Source of the DNA: Sabellastarte sp. h YS-2021
Lineage: Eukaryota; Annelida; Polychaeta; Sabellida; Sabellidae
NCBI GenBank assembly: GCA_964017235.1
Contig: OZ024927.1
Span: forward strand, 48,923,293 to 48,987,292
Direction of reading: 5' to 3'
DNA length: 64,000 nt
Numbering within the stretch: the stretch's first letter is position 1; each line of letters begins with the position of its first letter. A program made the translations under genes and the position numbers. Shown here piece by piece: positions 47,009-59,278 of the stretch. The notes below the pieces were generated by a model. The model was not told the origin of the DNA. It made no database searches and saw only the letters and a program-made list of their open reading frames with translations.

Positions 47009-49064
47009 CTCCTCCAAAGCCTCACTCAGTCCACCAGTAGGAAGTCGCCTCCGTTCTTTCAAGAGAGACTGGCTAATAAACAAATGTTCTCAAAACATGT
47101 TAAACATTATCACCAATGGCTACGTTCTGCCATTCCGTTCAAAGCCAAACTTGATCAGATTTCCTCTGATTCTATCAGAGTACAAGGCCCAACAAAAAGA
47201 CCAAGCCTGGGCCACTTGTATCCAGTCTCTCTTGTCAAAGAACGCCATCGAAAGGGTGGAAAACGTAAAATCTCTCGGGTTTTACACTCGCCTGTTCCTA
47301 GTACCCAAGCCTCACCAAAGGTGGAGGCCAGTCATAGACTTAAGCAGGCTCAACACTTTTCTACATGTAGAAAAGTTCAAAATGGAAACCCCGGAGTCCA
47401 TCAGGACTTCCCTGGTCCCAGGGGAGTGGGTATCGTCGATAGACCTGTCGGACGCATACCTTCACATCCCCATCCATCCAAACTCAAGGAAGTACCTAAG
47501 GTTTTGCTACAAGGCCCAGGTGTTCCAGTTCACCTCCCTACCTTTCGGACTGGCCACAGCCCCCCAGGTCTTTATGATGATCGTAAAGGAAGTGAAACTA
47601 ATGGCCCTCTCAAGAGGACTCAGAATTCACCAATACCTGGACGACTGGCTGATCAGGTCCCAGTCTCAGGAGGAATGTCAAAGGGACACACAGGCAGTGG
47701 TAGACCTAACCCAATCCATGGGTTGGATAATCAACCAGGAAAAATCAGAACTGAAACCTACTCAGGTGTTTTCGTTCGTGGGCTACGAATACCACCTAGA
47801 TTCAGCCCTTGTAAGACCCACTCACGAGAGATGGCTCAAACTTCAGGATTTGATCCTACGACTCAAGTCAAAACGTGTTTTGACTGCAAGATATTTGATG
47901 TCTCTAATTGGGTTGCTAGACTCAATGGAGAAAATGGTCCCGGAGGGACGCCTTCACATGAGGCCCTTTCAGTTTCATCTCAAGGAGCACTGGAGATATC
48001 CTCAGTCGCTGGACAACCTCCTTCCTTGGACAGAAGCCATTGTAGCCCACCTAGATTGGTGGCAAAACCCCTCAAATGTGATGAAAGGCGCAGACCTTCA
48101 TCCCAAGGACCACAGTATCTAACTCTTTACCGACGCCTCAAACGAAGGTTGGGGCGCTCACTTAGATCAAAATTCTACAAAAGGGCTGTGGTCAGAGGGG
48201 GAAAAAAGGCTACACATAAATGTCCTGGAATTGAAGGCGGTCTCCCTGGCCCTTCGAGACTTCAAGGACCAGTGCCAGAATCAAACAGTGTTAGTTGCGA
48301 CGGACAACTCAACAGTGGTAGCCTACATCAACAAGCAGGGGGGAACTCACTCAGCAGAGATGTGCGCTCTCCTGTGGAAAATCATGACCTGGTGCCATCA
48401 CTACCATATAACATTGAAAGCCAGGCACATTCCAGGGTGTCTGAATTTGATGGCCGACCTCCTATCCAGGTCCAACCAAGTGCAGTCAACAGAATGGTCT
48501 CTGCACCCTCAGGTCTTCAAGCAAATCTGCCGAAAGTGGTTCACCCCTCATGTAGACTTATTCGCCACTCACCTGAATCACAAACTCCCTCTATATGTGT
48601 CTCCTATCCCAGACCCAAGGGCCTGGAACAAAGATGCTCTGAACATAAACTGGACCAACCTCACGGCCTACGCCTACCCTCCTATGGCTCTCCTTCACAA
48701 GGTGATCCAAAAGATCAAGCAATGCCATTGCCTGATCATCGTGATAGCCCCAGGCTGGCCAGGGATGCCCTGGTTTTGGGACCTAGTGCAGCTCTCAACA
48801 GAGATCCCACTACAACTCCCAGTGTCAACGACCCTACTCAAACAGTCCCACAACTATGTGTTCCACAACAATCCACAACAGCTGAACCTCCACGCCTGGT
48901 GTCTAGGAGCGGACAACTCCAAGAACAAGGCTTCTCTGTGGAGGTGGCAGAGAGAATTGCTGCCCCTCAGCGGTCATCAACAAGGACCATCTACAGGTCA
49001 AAGTGGGCCCTATTTGAAAAATGGTGCAGAGAAAATTCGGTGGATTTCTCAACTCCATCTGTGA
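46758..49064 (+). pseudogene. DIRS reverse transcriptase/RNase H/methyltransferase-like polyprotein with one internal stop
   Basis: The frame starting at ATG 46758 overlaps the gag end by 250 bases. Reverse transcriptase motifs are RPVIDLSRLNTFL, SSIDLSDAYLHIPI and LPFGLATAP, and the YLDD box falls at about residue 292. A TAA at 48120-48122 interrupts it just before the first RNase H aspartate (LFTDAS). The same frame then runs on to 49064. RNase H residues follow (VLELKAV, VATDNSTVVAYIN, NLMADLLSR), then a segment with DLFATHLNHKLPLY and AYAYPPMALL, which resembles the adenine-methyltransferase-like domain described in DIRS elements. With the stop the protein is split into 454 residues and a remainder. 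One substitution separates it from an open frame. Confidence 0.88.
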
Positions 49065-50092
49065 AACAAATCTCAGATTTTTTCATGTACCTATACCAAG
49101 ACTTAAACAGGCGCCCCTCGACCATTGATGGTTACAGGACTGCAATCGTTGACACTTTGGGCCCAACGGCCCAACACATTGCACACAATGCAGACCTTCA
49201 TAGGTTACTCTCCAGTTTTCACAGGGATCGTCCTAAAAGTTCCAGAAATTTACCCAAGTGGAACCTTTCTGTTGTCCTTAACGAGCTCACCAAAGCACCA
49301 TTTGAGCCCATGAAAGACTCAGACCTCAAACATCTTACTCTCAAAACTGCTTTCTTGCTAGCCTTGGCCTCCGGCAAGCGCCGCAGCGAAATCCATGCCT
49401 GGGTCGCGAACAAAGTATCTAATTTAGGCCAATGGGAAAAGGTGGCCTTGTTCCCTTCTTCTGATTTCATAGCCAAAAACCAACTAGCAAGAGAAGGTTC
49501 TCAAAGTGTGTCACCAGTGACTATCCCTGCTTTGACTACCATTGTAGATAGACAATTTAAGGAAGACAGGACCCTGTGTCCCGTGCGGGCCCTGAGGTTT
49601 TATTTGGACCGAACTAAAGACCTGAGAGGGTCTCGTTCTCTCCTTTTCATCTCCTTTAAGAAAGGACATACCTCAGACATCAGACCCGCTACACTCTCCT
49701 CATGGTTGAAACAAACCATCCTACTTTGTTACAAACAAGCAGATCAACAAGCCTTGGACTTGGTCCAAGTCAAAGCGCATGACATCCGGGCCTTCGCGGC
49801 CTCTAAGGCCTTTTACGGTGGAGTATCGGTGGACCAAATCATGCAAGCCTGTCACTGGAAAGCTCACAACACATTCACAAATTTTTACCTAAAAGACCTT
49901 ACTTGGTCGGACACCGACAACAATATGTATCTGGGACCCGTGGTGGCAGCACAACAAGTCCTAGATCCTTCCCCTCAGACCAGTTGTCCTCGGAAAGAAA
50001 AAAGGGGGGGGGGGCACATCCGCTACAACCAAGTCTTCAGGAGTCTCTCCCAGGATCTAGGTATTCCTTTACCTTCAAGATGTTACGGGTAA
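48722..50092 (+). CDS. DIRS tyrosine recombinase
   Basis: The catalytic set can be read: Arg in GKRRSEIHAW (about 49382), His and Arg in HDIRAF (49778 and 49787), His-Trp in ACHWKAH (49853-49858) and the nucleophile Tyr in NFYLKDL (49886-49888). The N-terminal half (SKWALFEKWC, STIDGYRTAI) is the usual DNA-binding core. The enzyme integrates the circular DNA intermediate. The frame is open from 47084, but upstream it lies opposite the RT/RNase H coding in another frame, so I chose the ATG at 48722 as a candidate start; the true start is unknown. A run of about 10 G (about 50007-50016) lies after the catalytic tyrosine and could change the last residues. Otherwise intact. Confidence 0.85.
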   Translation: MPLPDHRDSPRLARDALVLGPSAALNRDPTTTPSVNDPTQTVPQLCVPQQSTTAEPPRLVSRSGQLQEQGFSVEVAERIAAPQRSSTRTIYRSKWALFEKWCRENSVDFSTPSVKQISDFFMYLYQDLNRRPSTIDGYRTAIVDTLGPTAQHIAHNADLHRLLSSFHRDRPKSSRNLPKWNLSVVLNELTKAPFEPMKDSDLKHLTLKTAFLLALASGKRRSEIHAWVANKVSNLGQWEKVALFPSSDFIAKNQLAREGSQSVSPVTIPALTTIVDRQFKEDRTLCPVRALRFYLDRTKDLRGSRSLLFISFKKGHTSDIRPATLSSWLKQTILLCYKQADQQALDLVQVKAHDIRAFAASKAFYGGVSVDQIMQACHWKAHNTFTNFYLKDLTWSDTDNNMYLGPVVAAQQVLDPSPQTSCPRKEKRGGGHIRYNQVFRSLSQDLGIPLPSRCYG

Positions 50093-50480
50093 GGTCATTT
50101 TATTTTTTAATTATCAGGTAATTTCTATTAAGGACTTATTCAGTTGTCGTTAATCTCATATTTCAGGTTAAAAATTTCATGAGATGCCCAACCACTGGGT
50201 TGGTCAGTCACACGTGAAGGTCTACTAGGGACCCTTAGACCTCGAAGTGAGCACCGCTGCACTTCCGTCCTACTACCAAACATCTGGACAGTTTTAGCAC
50301 TGTCCCTTTTTACTTAGGTTTTTTGGCTCGTTACAGGCCCGATCTTCGGGATCGGGGCTCTGTAAAAGGGACTCAGACTGGTATTTCTGGCACTATTCTG
50401 TATATATTAATTCAAATCTTAGAAAAAATGACATATCTTCCAGTCTCAGCTGTAATCCCGCCACCGGGCGGTTGAATTCA

Positions 50481-50583
50481 GCATTAAGTCCCACATGGTA
50501 AGCTATTGTAGCGTAATAAAATTGAAAATTTTAATTACTTAAATGTAGCTTTTATAAGCTACAAGCTTACCATGTGGGACTTA
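50481..50583. repeat. DIRS internal complementary region
   Basis: The first part (GCATTAAGTCCCACATGG to GTAGCGTAATAAAATT) is the inverse of the left end. The second part (AAATTTTAATTACTTAAATG to CATGTGGGACTTA) is the inverse of the right end. It thus preserves the joined-end sequence, the template for the circular intermediate in the accepted DIRS model. Confidence 0.9.
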
Positions 50584-50645
50584 GGAGAGTCCCACCCTGC
50601 CTCCCCGCTGTTTACAGCTGAGGGGTAGGTTTAATAAAAAATTTC

Positions 50646-50792
50646 AACGAGAAAGTAGGGCGATTGGTCAGAAGATATCACGTGACGACAACTACCAGTA
50701 TATCTGGTGGCTAACAAGAACGATCTTTTTTTCTAAGACGTTGGCCCCGGGTGTGGCAACCCGAGAACAGCATTAAGTCCCACATGGTAAGC
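50646..50792 (-). repeat. DIRS right inverted terminal repeat
   Basis: Inverse of the left repeat. The outer extension on this side (TTGTAGCTTATAAAAGCTAC, then ATTTAAGTAATTAAAATTTTC) differs from the left one, as is usual for DIRS elements. Confidence 0.93.
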
Positions 50793-50838
50793 TTGTAGCT
50801 TATAAAAGCTACATTTAAGTAATTAAAATTTTCAATTT

Positions 50839-51879
50839 CATATGCATATAGTTAATCATGAATAAACATATGCAGACAAAAGCAGGGACAGCTTTTATTT
50901 GGGGGGTCATTCTACTCATGATACATGCTAAACTCTGAGGATTATTTCAAGAATACACTCAGATCTTTTATTGTGGACTTCTAATAGCAGCCTGTGAAGA
51001 AAATCCCATCAACTAATTTTGTGGTTAAAACCTCTAAACTCAATATCAAAACACCTGAACTGTCAAAATCAACATTTTTCTAGTTGGTCTTTGGGGTTCA
51101 AAATATGGAAACATCCCGTGAAATATAATATTACAAGGATCATTCCCAATGTTCACATTTGGTCAGAGGGAGATTATCATTTACAAAGTGTTATGTCTGT
51201 GTTCTATTTGCTCCTAGACTTTCATAGCACTTCTGCATCAGAATGACGCAGGTTTCTAATTAATACCTTAGTAGTGTGAAGCTTTTATAATACTGAGACG
51301 GATGTAGGCAGTGATGTAGTGTTAAAGTGCAAATGTCTGTTTATTTGAAAAGGTGCTATATTCACAGTCAGTATAATATGTTTATTTACTCTATGATCTG
51401 TAATATTTTCTTGGTGTTATATCCCTGTGACTATAACACACAAATGTACAAGTCCAGTAAGCATCTAATTTATTCAAGCAAGATGTTACAGTGCAGACGG
51501 CCACAGTAAAAGTTGTTTTGTTTTTTAACCACACACACAACATACAAAGTACATGCATTGAGAATCTGCACTCATTCACAGTGTAGGGTTTATTTGTGTA
51601 CTAGTTGGAGCTTTATCTATAATATTACATGATCATTTGTCATTTTCTTGATATTAAACCCCTTGCTGATGTATTTCAGGTAGAGGGTATGGTGGCAATA
51701 GTCCTTAACACATTTGGAATTTAGCTACTTGACTCTCACATATATGGTCATTGGTTGAAACCTAGCTAATGTTAATATGTGGGAAGCACTGACTGGCCAT
51801 TCTTGGCATGACCAATACTGTTTCAAAAGGAACATAAAACCTCCAAAATCTGTCAGTTTTTATTATAATTCTTCATATC
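50839..51879. other. Spacer, no supported gene
   Basis: AT-rich sequence with short open frames lacking any recognisable domain (for example 51019-51246). I see no repeat structure. Confidence 0.5.
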
Positions 51880-52052
51880 CCCGTCATGGCCGTAAGTGGG
51901 AAAGCTGGTAGTTGCTTGCCGTTGGTCGGCAGTTTACAGTACAGAACCCTAGCGAACTATATGTACTGGTTTCCTCTGCCCTTCCAACTACCCATCGTGA
52001 TATGACCTGTACAGTGTTGAAAGCGACGTAAAACCCCAAATAAACAAATATA
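51880..52052 (+). mobile_element. SINE
   Basis: GTAAGTGGGAAAGCTGGTAG, GTACTGGTTTCCTCTGCCC and CATCGTGATATGACCTGTAC lead to a tail GTTGAAAGCGACGTAAAACCCC followed by AAATAAACAAATA. The central GGTTTCCTC block and the GACGTAAAACCC tail belong to the SINE type found in many mollusc genomes. The tRNA-like head is weak. Confidence 0.65.
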
Positions 52053-54059
52053 ATTCTTCATCTATTGGTGTTGGTGTTTTCACATGCGGATATTTCACTG
52101 AAAAAAAAAAGCATTCAGTCAAAGACATGTACTTAATAAAGTAACAGTCTCAGAAATGTCTTTCTTTTAAACATTGAAGTGTAATGCCTTTTGGTATCCA
52201 CTTAAGGACTTTGTAAACAATTGTTGTATATTCCAACAGAATAAAAGTGCTGAAACAAGACGCGATGAGTATTACTCTCTGATTTTTTTCCCAAATCTTT
52301 TTACTAGCTTTTTTCAATTTTTTTCTAACAATTTTTCAGTGTTAATAATTTAAATAACGAAACTTTGTAGAACCAGTTTTGAAATCCTCGCAGGAGAAAA
52401 TGTTGTACATTTACAAGTACAAGTTGATGTTAAGCTTAACTGTAAGTAAATCCTGTAGTTTTTGTGAAATATATACTGTCTAGTGCATATAAACCCCCAT
52501 TTGTAATAAAAATTTATCTTTATTTTGGAGAACAAATTATCAAAACATTGCCATTATTCTATCAATTGGTGTCTAACTTGAAGCTATTGATATTTATGAG
52601 AACCTGGACCATAACATGAGAACCTTTATGCATCATTTCAGCAAGATCACACTGAAGTTCAAATATTTCAAGGATTGCTTGTCACCTGCTGGATATTTGC
52701 AGCAAATCATTATCCTGAAATATGAGATTTTAATGACCTAAAGAAAACATTGTTTTGATATTGAATGAATGCTAAAACTCGTGCACAGATGTATAAAACC
52801 ATAATGCCCCTGAAATGGGCTCAAATTTCAGAGTGCTTTTGGCAATAGTTATAGTAAGACAAGGACTTTGAATATTGAATTTTCTATGTGACCTTTAAGA
52901 GTGTCAAAACGTCAAATGCCATGGTTTTATAAATACTCTGGAGGTTCCTACACCATAATTTTGTGTGGGTTTCACATCCAGAGACTCTGCAAGAAACTTT
53001 CGAATAATCATATCAACTCCGTGGTTAATCTTTGCCAGCATATTTTAAGGGAGAATCAATATATAACAAGTTCCATTAAAAAAATGAAAATATAGTGAAT
53101 GAAAACTAGGCCTTACAATGTTCTTTAATAATATCTATAAGCAGTACAATCTCTCTGACTGCCCAGACAGATTGGAGTCTGGAGAGTACAAAGTGCCACT
53201 TGGCTTAGTTGTATACTTCAGTGTGATACAAAGAACTTATTTGAAAACTGCAATGATGCAACATTCATGGTTGGCAGTTTGTATATGCTTATAGGGAGTA
53301 ACCTCCGCAACAATACTTTGGTACAGTGCCATAAAGATCCCCATTTAAGAACCAATCAACCTCTAAATATTCCTGTATTTCATTCATATTTGGTAAGCAA
53401 AATAAAATGTACACCTTCTCAGTGAGTCAAAATCAGAACATTAACTGTAATAGACTTGATTTTACAGAGCTAATAATATTAGTATTTTCCTAAAATTCAC
53501 TGTTGTATGGGAGTTTGTTATTGGCATGAAGTAAAAATCAATTTCTCAGGTAAATTATTAACACCTAACTGCTTCTATGAATATTGGTAAAGGTGTTCTA
53601 TTCGCAAGTTGATATTGAGGAAGGTTAATAATGTTCATTATCTGCTTACCACCATTATAATCCATTAAAGGATTGATTTCAAAAAGAAAAATCTTGGCAA
53701 CGCCTTATATTTTGAGAAAATTAATGAAGAAATGTTGAATTGAAATTATTCCTCGTGTAATAATTAGCTGTCAAAATTTTGCTTGACAAGATCACTTCAA
53801 GTTCTAGAATATCACCATTAAGGAACAAAAGGTTGATCTACTCTTGATTTATAAGACATCTCAAATTTGCCATTCTTGTAACATATTCACTATTTCTGAC
53901 TGTATATCTAATATCTTTCAAAAAGCCAATGTATCCAACAACAGCATAGCCACACAAAATGTTAAATTTTAATCAAATTAAAATTTAGAAAGTTATTAAT
54001 TTTCAATACTTCACAGAACATTATGTTTGATATGTCTGCATATTTGAGACATTCAAATG
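52053..54059. other. Spacer, no supported gene
   Basis: No exon, RNA gene or repeat recognised. Small open frames (52350-52535 minus, 52901-53095 plus) show no domain. Confidence 0.5.
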
Positions 54060-54730
54060 AGAAACGGTGCTGACGTCTTCAATTTCATTTATATTACATT
54101 TTTAAGAGATCTGGTTTCTTTGTTTTTTGTTTTTTTGTCTGTAAATTTACCTGTGTACATAAGAATACCAAATCTAGTTTGGACTACACAAGATCTTAAG
54201 CCAGAATTTATATTATCAAAGACATATTTCTTGACTTTATATGTTGATTTTAACTGCCTTAATAAAAACTTATATAACTTTGTCTTGTCCCATAAACCCT
54301 CAATTCTTGTATTCATTAATAACATGTTTTTTGTCCCTAGACATAAGTTAAAACATGCTTCTGTTTTCCCTACTCCTTCATAAAGTACTTTTGATTTCCC
54401 TTCATTAATTTGAAGATGTCATTTTTCACACCAGTCTTAAAGTTTGTGGATTGTATATTGTTTATTTTCTACAATTGCAAGATCATCTCCATATAAGATG
54501 CATGTAAGATGTCCTTACCATTTAAATTCACACCTTTTTAAAAGTGAGTTTGACTTTACAATGAGGTTGTTCATGAATATAGGAAATAATGTTGGAGTCA
54601 GAGTATCACCTTGTCAAATTTTATCCCTGTCTACACAAACAACTAAAAATTTTACTCATATTCTTACAATTGTTTTTTTTTTCAAGATGTTTTCTATTAT
54701 TAACGTCTGTTAAGGTTTGAAAGAAAAGAA
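54060..54730 (-). pseudogene. LINE reverse transcriptase remnant
   Basis: Reading the minus strand from about 54720, broken frames give QGDTLTPTLFPIFMNNL (reverse transcriptase motif B), then CILYGDDLAIVEN (the Y-x-D-D motif C), then WCEK and INEGKSKVLY. The last part continues in the open frame 54089-54325. At least two stops lie within it. The order and spacing fit a non-LTR reverse transcriptase thumb-proximal region; 5' and 3' parts are missing. Plus-strand open frames here (54057-54383, 54444-54713) are its shadow. Confidence 0.65.
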
Positions 54731-57556
54731 AGCCTGTATGTTTAAAGAGAAAAAAAAATGGAGAAAAAGAAACCACATCAAGCTATGTGTACATTTCAAT
54801 TAACACTATAAATCCTGACATGATTGTTATAAAATCACAAAGATTATTTTATTCTATCAACCCTGGGGATTTATTAGTGGACTTTTTATTGATTAACATT
54901 GCTGCCTGTTTCAATGAGACAGTCTAAACTTGTCTGTATTCACAATGAATGGATAATGTAGTAAACTCACAGACTTGTTTCAACAGATGCTCTGCTCTAT
55001 TGAAAATCAGATACAAAATCATAAATCTCTTGCTCACAATCTGTCACTGTGCATTACAAATAACACATTCTTAGCATTTCACTTATTCAATAAAGCCTTT
55101 TCAATACAAGTAATTCTTGCATGAATTCAAGTCTTATTATTTGTTATCTTAATCATTTGCTCTCATAGAGGTGATAAATATAAATGTGCAATAAAATGTT
55201 ACAGCAGATGTATGAATTTTCATTACATATTTTCTGAAATATCCGTTATTTTTGTGTAACTTTTTTAAAAGTTGTTAATTTTTACTTGGAGTTATCTGAA
55301 TTCAACCATTTATGAAAATGGAATTTATATACAGAGCTCTTCATCTACTACAATATTTATCATTATACCTTTGTATTAATTTTGTCTGCACAACTGGATC
55401 ATTTACTACAGGTAAATACAATATTTTGCTATGAATATAATGTCATACTTTCAAATTGGTCTTTTTACTTACAGTTCATATAATTACTTATCTTATACTC
55501 TATAAATCTGCACCATTTTTAGCTTTAGATGTCAAACCAAATATGCCTTATATTTCTATATGTGAATTGTAAACAAGAGCTGATGATTCAGAAAAGAAAT
55601 GTGCAATGAAATGTTTTGCAAATACGGTGAAATAGCAAAATAATTAACAGATTCTTGTGTGAAAGCATTACTGTAATAAATATACAGAATATTTTGATCC
55701 CCTAAGATTTGAGTATAACAATGCATGTTCCAATAACTTTCACATGAAGAGACCAAAACTAACTTACATGTCAATTATTTCCCCTTATTCAAACTCGGTA
55801 GAACATTATTATTATATGTGTATAGTCAGCCTAAAATTAAGACAAGATAACTTTAAGACTTATCTTAAGACAAAACAACTGTAAAAGAAAAGTTATTCAA
55901 AGGTATTCCAATTTAATAAACAAAATGAAAAATTCTTATTTAATCACATACTAGCATGCAATATCATTTGTTCGATATAATTTTGGCTGCTTTGATAGTC
56001 TTATGTTCAAACTTCATCTCAAAGGGCTTGTGCATATGGCTGGATGACAAGCAACACTATTATACTTTTCTGATTGGATGGGACATGTTGACCCTGATAC
56101 AACAATAGTGTATTATTTTTATTTTATGCAGTGACATCATAATTTAACAGTTCTAATGTGGTACAATGCATTGAAGCATGGCCAGTTAAAACTAGGTCAT
56201 CATGTTAAAGATGTAGCCCTTAGTAGCAGGAAGGTCATAAAATGTGGCACGAACTGAATATAAATCATTTTGCTTGATCAATCATGCTATGTTTCCAAAC
56301 AGGGTTCCATCTGTGTGTTCAGTTCAAATGGATAACTGTGATCAGAGTTTAATGGGTAAAATAATATACCAATTCTAGCATATCATAAAATTGTGATCAC
56401 CTTGTATGATTATGATAAAAAGGGTACTTTTTCGCAAAAATGGAGTGAAAGTGCATGCTTAAATTTTTTTATTAAACTCTGAAAGAGGGTGACATTATTA
56501 TTATTATTATTATTAGTAGTAGCATTCATTTATCAACATGCATTAAGTTTAAAAAGAACAAAATACATGTAAGGGTTACAAAAGCTTAAATAGCAAACAC
56601 AGAATCCTTAATTGTAACTGGATGTACAAACTTAATAATTATTTTGCATGGAGATATTCAACAACATTTTTTTTTCTTCATTGGACATATCAAATGAACC
56701 TGATTCTTGTAGATGTATGTTAAGTCTGAAATAAAGCTTATGGATATGCAGGCATCTTCAGTTAAGTTGGTACACATATACATTTAAAAGTCTAGCGTTA
56801 TTTGTTCAACATAATATAATGTGCATCTAATGTATTGTAAAATAAAGTATCGTCAGTATGCTGTAATTGTCATTACAGCAATGAAACATGTTCCAATATA
56901 ATCTATATTTCAGTTTACTTTAAAGGTCAATATATTATATATATTTACAACCAGTGAAGGTCAAAGTTTCATTCACATATTTAATGAAACTCAAATCTGT
57001 AAAGTTGTGAAATAACACAGGTTAAAAACCACATGTATTGACTGAAAATTTTAGGAAAAACACATATTTACTGTCCAAATCAGTAAATATGTGTACTGAT
57101 TTCATATATTTTTAGTGTAACATATATACCATTAAAGACAGAGTGTAAAACAACATTTGCAGTCTGAAATGACCAAAGAGAATTGTTGTTAATGACAAGA
57201 AATCTCATTTGCAGCTTCTCTTCTGTCCATACATAAAGAGAATACATACAGATGCTTTGGTGTTAACCTAATTAACAAGACGAGCTTTGTTTACAAAGAG
57301 ATAGGGGTGGAAAAACATATCATTGTTATTTTTCGGAATTGATGGTTAGTGTTGAGTTGATGAGCCACACCAGCTTGACATAATACTACAAAGCCATGGC
57401 AACTGGTTAGTAAACAAGTCATTTGATATCTCTGAAGGTATAATATACACAAGACATTTATTTGAGGAAAACCTCATTAAGGATAATAGACATGTAAAAG
57501 CTGCCCCTGTATGTGTGACATTTTCCTCTAAGTAAACACCCTTATTACAAACACCA
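54731..57556. other. Spacer, no supported gene; (TTA)n microsatellite
   Basis: AT-rich non-coding sequence. A (TTA)n tract lies at about 56488-56515. No exon, RNA gene or larger repeat recognised. It may be the intergenic or promoter-distal region of the Ig gene. Confidence 0.5.
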
Positions 57557-57900
57557 GGAGGTCATGTTTCTAGGTTTATCTGTCTTTTTGTCTTTTTTGT
57601 CCAAAAATTAACAGATGTTATGAATTTTTTTATGTGGCTAGGGCTTGGCAAAGGAAGAAGTGATTAAATTTTCAGAAAGATTTGGATCATATTTGGGACA
57701 CAAGAAAATGATGAATTTTTAAAAATCCCATTTTCAATGTATTTTCAAAGGTTTGGCTTTCTGGTTGATATTACTGTGATATAATAAGTGAAACTTCATG
57801 AAACTTTGTTATGTGGGTAGGACCTAGTCATTTTAAGAAGTGGTTACATTTTGGGAAAGATATGAAAAGGTTTTCATAAATTATATCCTGATCTCAGTAA
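57557..57900 (+). mobile_element. Dispersed repeat copy (CCAGGAGG type)
   Basis: CACCAGGAGGTCATGTTTCT, GTCTTTTTTGTCC and TGTGGCTAGGGCTTGG, then GGAAGAAGTGATTAAATTTT and GATTTGGATCATATTTGGG, follow the same order as 37480-37645. A second internal unit (GAAACTTCATGAAACTTTG, then GTGGGTAGGACC) follows. Non-coding and diverged. Confidence 0.5.
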
Positions 57901-58504
57901 AACAAATATTACCAAAATATGAAGCACATTATAAAGGTTATTAGTCAATCAAGATTATCAGTCAGTCAACCTTTCTGATGCGCTGGGGGAGATTTCATGA
58001 AAGGTCTCAGACTTAACCCAGTCTCAGATTTAAACCATTGGATCAAATCTGAGCCATTTCTGCTAAGCAAAGTTTTTGTCTCAAATGGTTTTCATAGTGC
58101 GGGTCTCAGTTGAGACCAAGCTTATCAAATAACCACAGTGGTTTTCTGTGTCATGTGACCCTTTAATTCTAGTCAAAATATTCTGCTGATGACATTTATT
58201 CCTTGTTTGACACATATTAGCTCTGGTAAAATGTTATTTTGCAATGGAAAACCTTGAAAACAGGGGGTTATTTTATATACTTGTACTTTATATTCAGCCA
58301 TTTTAAATTTTGAAGTAGAGAAAGAACTAGAAAAACAAGCATCCCACAGCAGAAAGTGAATAATGGTAAAAAAATAGTAAAGATAAAGATTTGTAAAATA
58401 CATAAATAGAGTTGTCAGTAGAAAAACATAAGTACAAGTCATATGACAAGGCATATAAAATTAAGCAATAAGTTTAAACCAACAGGTTAATAAATTTGAC
58501 CTTG

Positions 58505-59241
58505 ACAGGTAAGAAGGGGGCAAAAACAATATCACTAGGTTTGAATAGTCATGAAGACTAATTCAATTAAGTTTTATAGGAATTCAGGCGATATTGTTGA
58601 AGATACATTGCAATATACAAGAAATTCAACTTTATGACCCAGTTTGATCTTGAGCGGGGAGGGGGCAAATTTGATGATTTCTGTGAAATACTAGGCCTTG
58701 GTTTCCTGTTACCTCCCAACACATTCCAAAGTTTCAATTGCAATTATTAAAGAGATATTCAGCCACAAGTAAAAATCTGGCCCATTTAGGATAAAAAACC
58801 CACATCCCTAGGTTTAAATAGTCCTGAATAATAACTTAATTAGATTTTGTAGGATTTCAGGCAATATTTTTGTAGATACACTGCCAAATGCAAGAAATTC
58901 AACTTTATAACCTCAGGTTGAACTTGGAAGTGCTCGGGAGGGGGGAAATTTGATGACATTTTTTTTAATTCCAGGCCATACTTTCCTTTTACCTCCCAAT
59001 ACATTCCAAAGCCCTAATTGCGATAATTCAAAAGATATTAAGCAATATGTGAAAGTTGGACCCATTTAGGGTAATAAAATTGACCTTGAAAGACAAAAAT
59101 TAGCAAAAAGCCACATCCTGAGCTTTGAATAGTCTCGAAGAATAATTCAATTAAGTTTTATAGGATTTCATGCAATAATTATGTAGATACACTTCAAATA
59201 CAAGGAATTCAACTTTATGGTCCCATTTTGACCTTGGGTGG

Positions 59242-59278
<37 letters not shown>

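Larger units (their letters stand above)
44456..50838 (+). mobile_element. DIRS-type tyrosine-recombinase retrotransposon, structurally complete, coding region mutated
   Basis: The element has the diagnostic DIRS parts. Inverted terminal repeats (44475-44621 and 50646-50792) are 147 bp with about 3 mismatches. Different outermost extensions lie on each side, and an internal complementary region at 50481-50583 carries the inverse of both outer ends joined together. Coding order is gag, then reverse transcriptase/RNase H/methyltransferase-like, then tyrosine recombinase in an overlapping frame. Ends were placed where the flanks stop matching the internal region. There is no target duplication, as expected for recombinase-mediated integration of a circle. 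gag has a frameshift and the RT frame one stop, so this copy is probably not autonomous. The near-identical terminal repeats speak for recent insertion. Confidence 0.93.

Noticed and set aside
47084-48721. Upstream half of the 1002-codon frame as part of the recombinase
   Set aside because: It lies over the reverse transcriptase/RNase H coding in another frame and shows no protein motif of its own. Only the part after about 48722 carries recombinase features.
54057-54383. 108-codon plus-strand frame
   Set aside because: It is antisense to a recognisable reverse transcriptase remnant and lacks any motif of its own.
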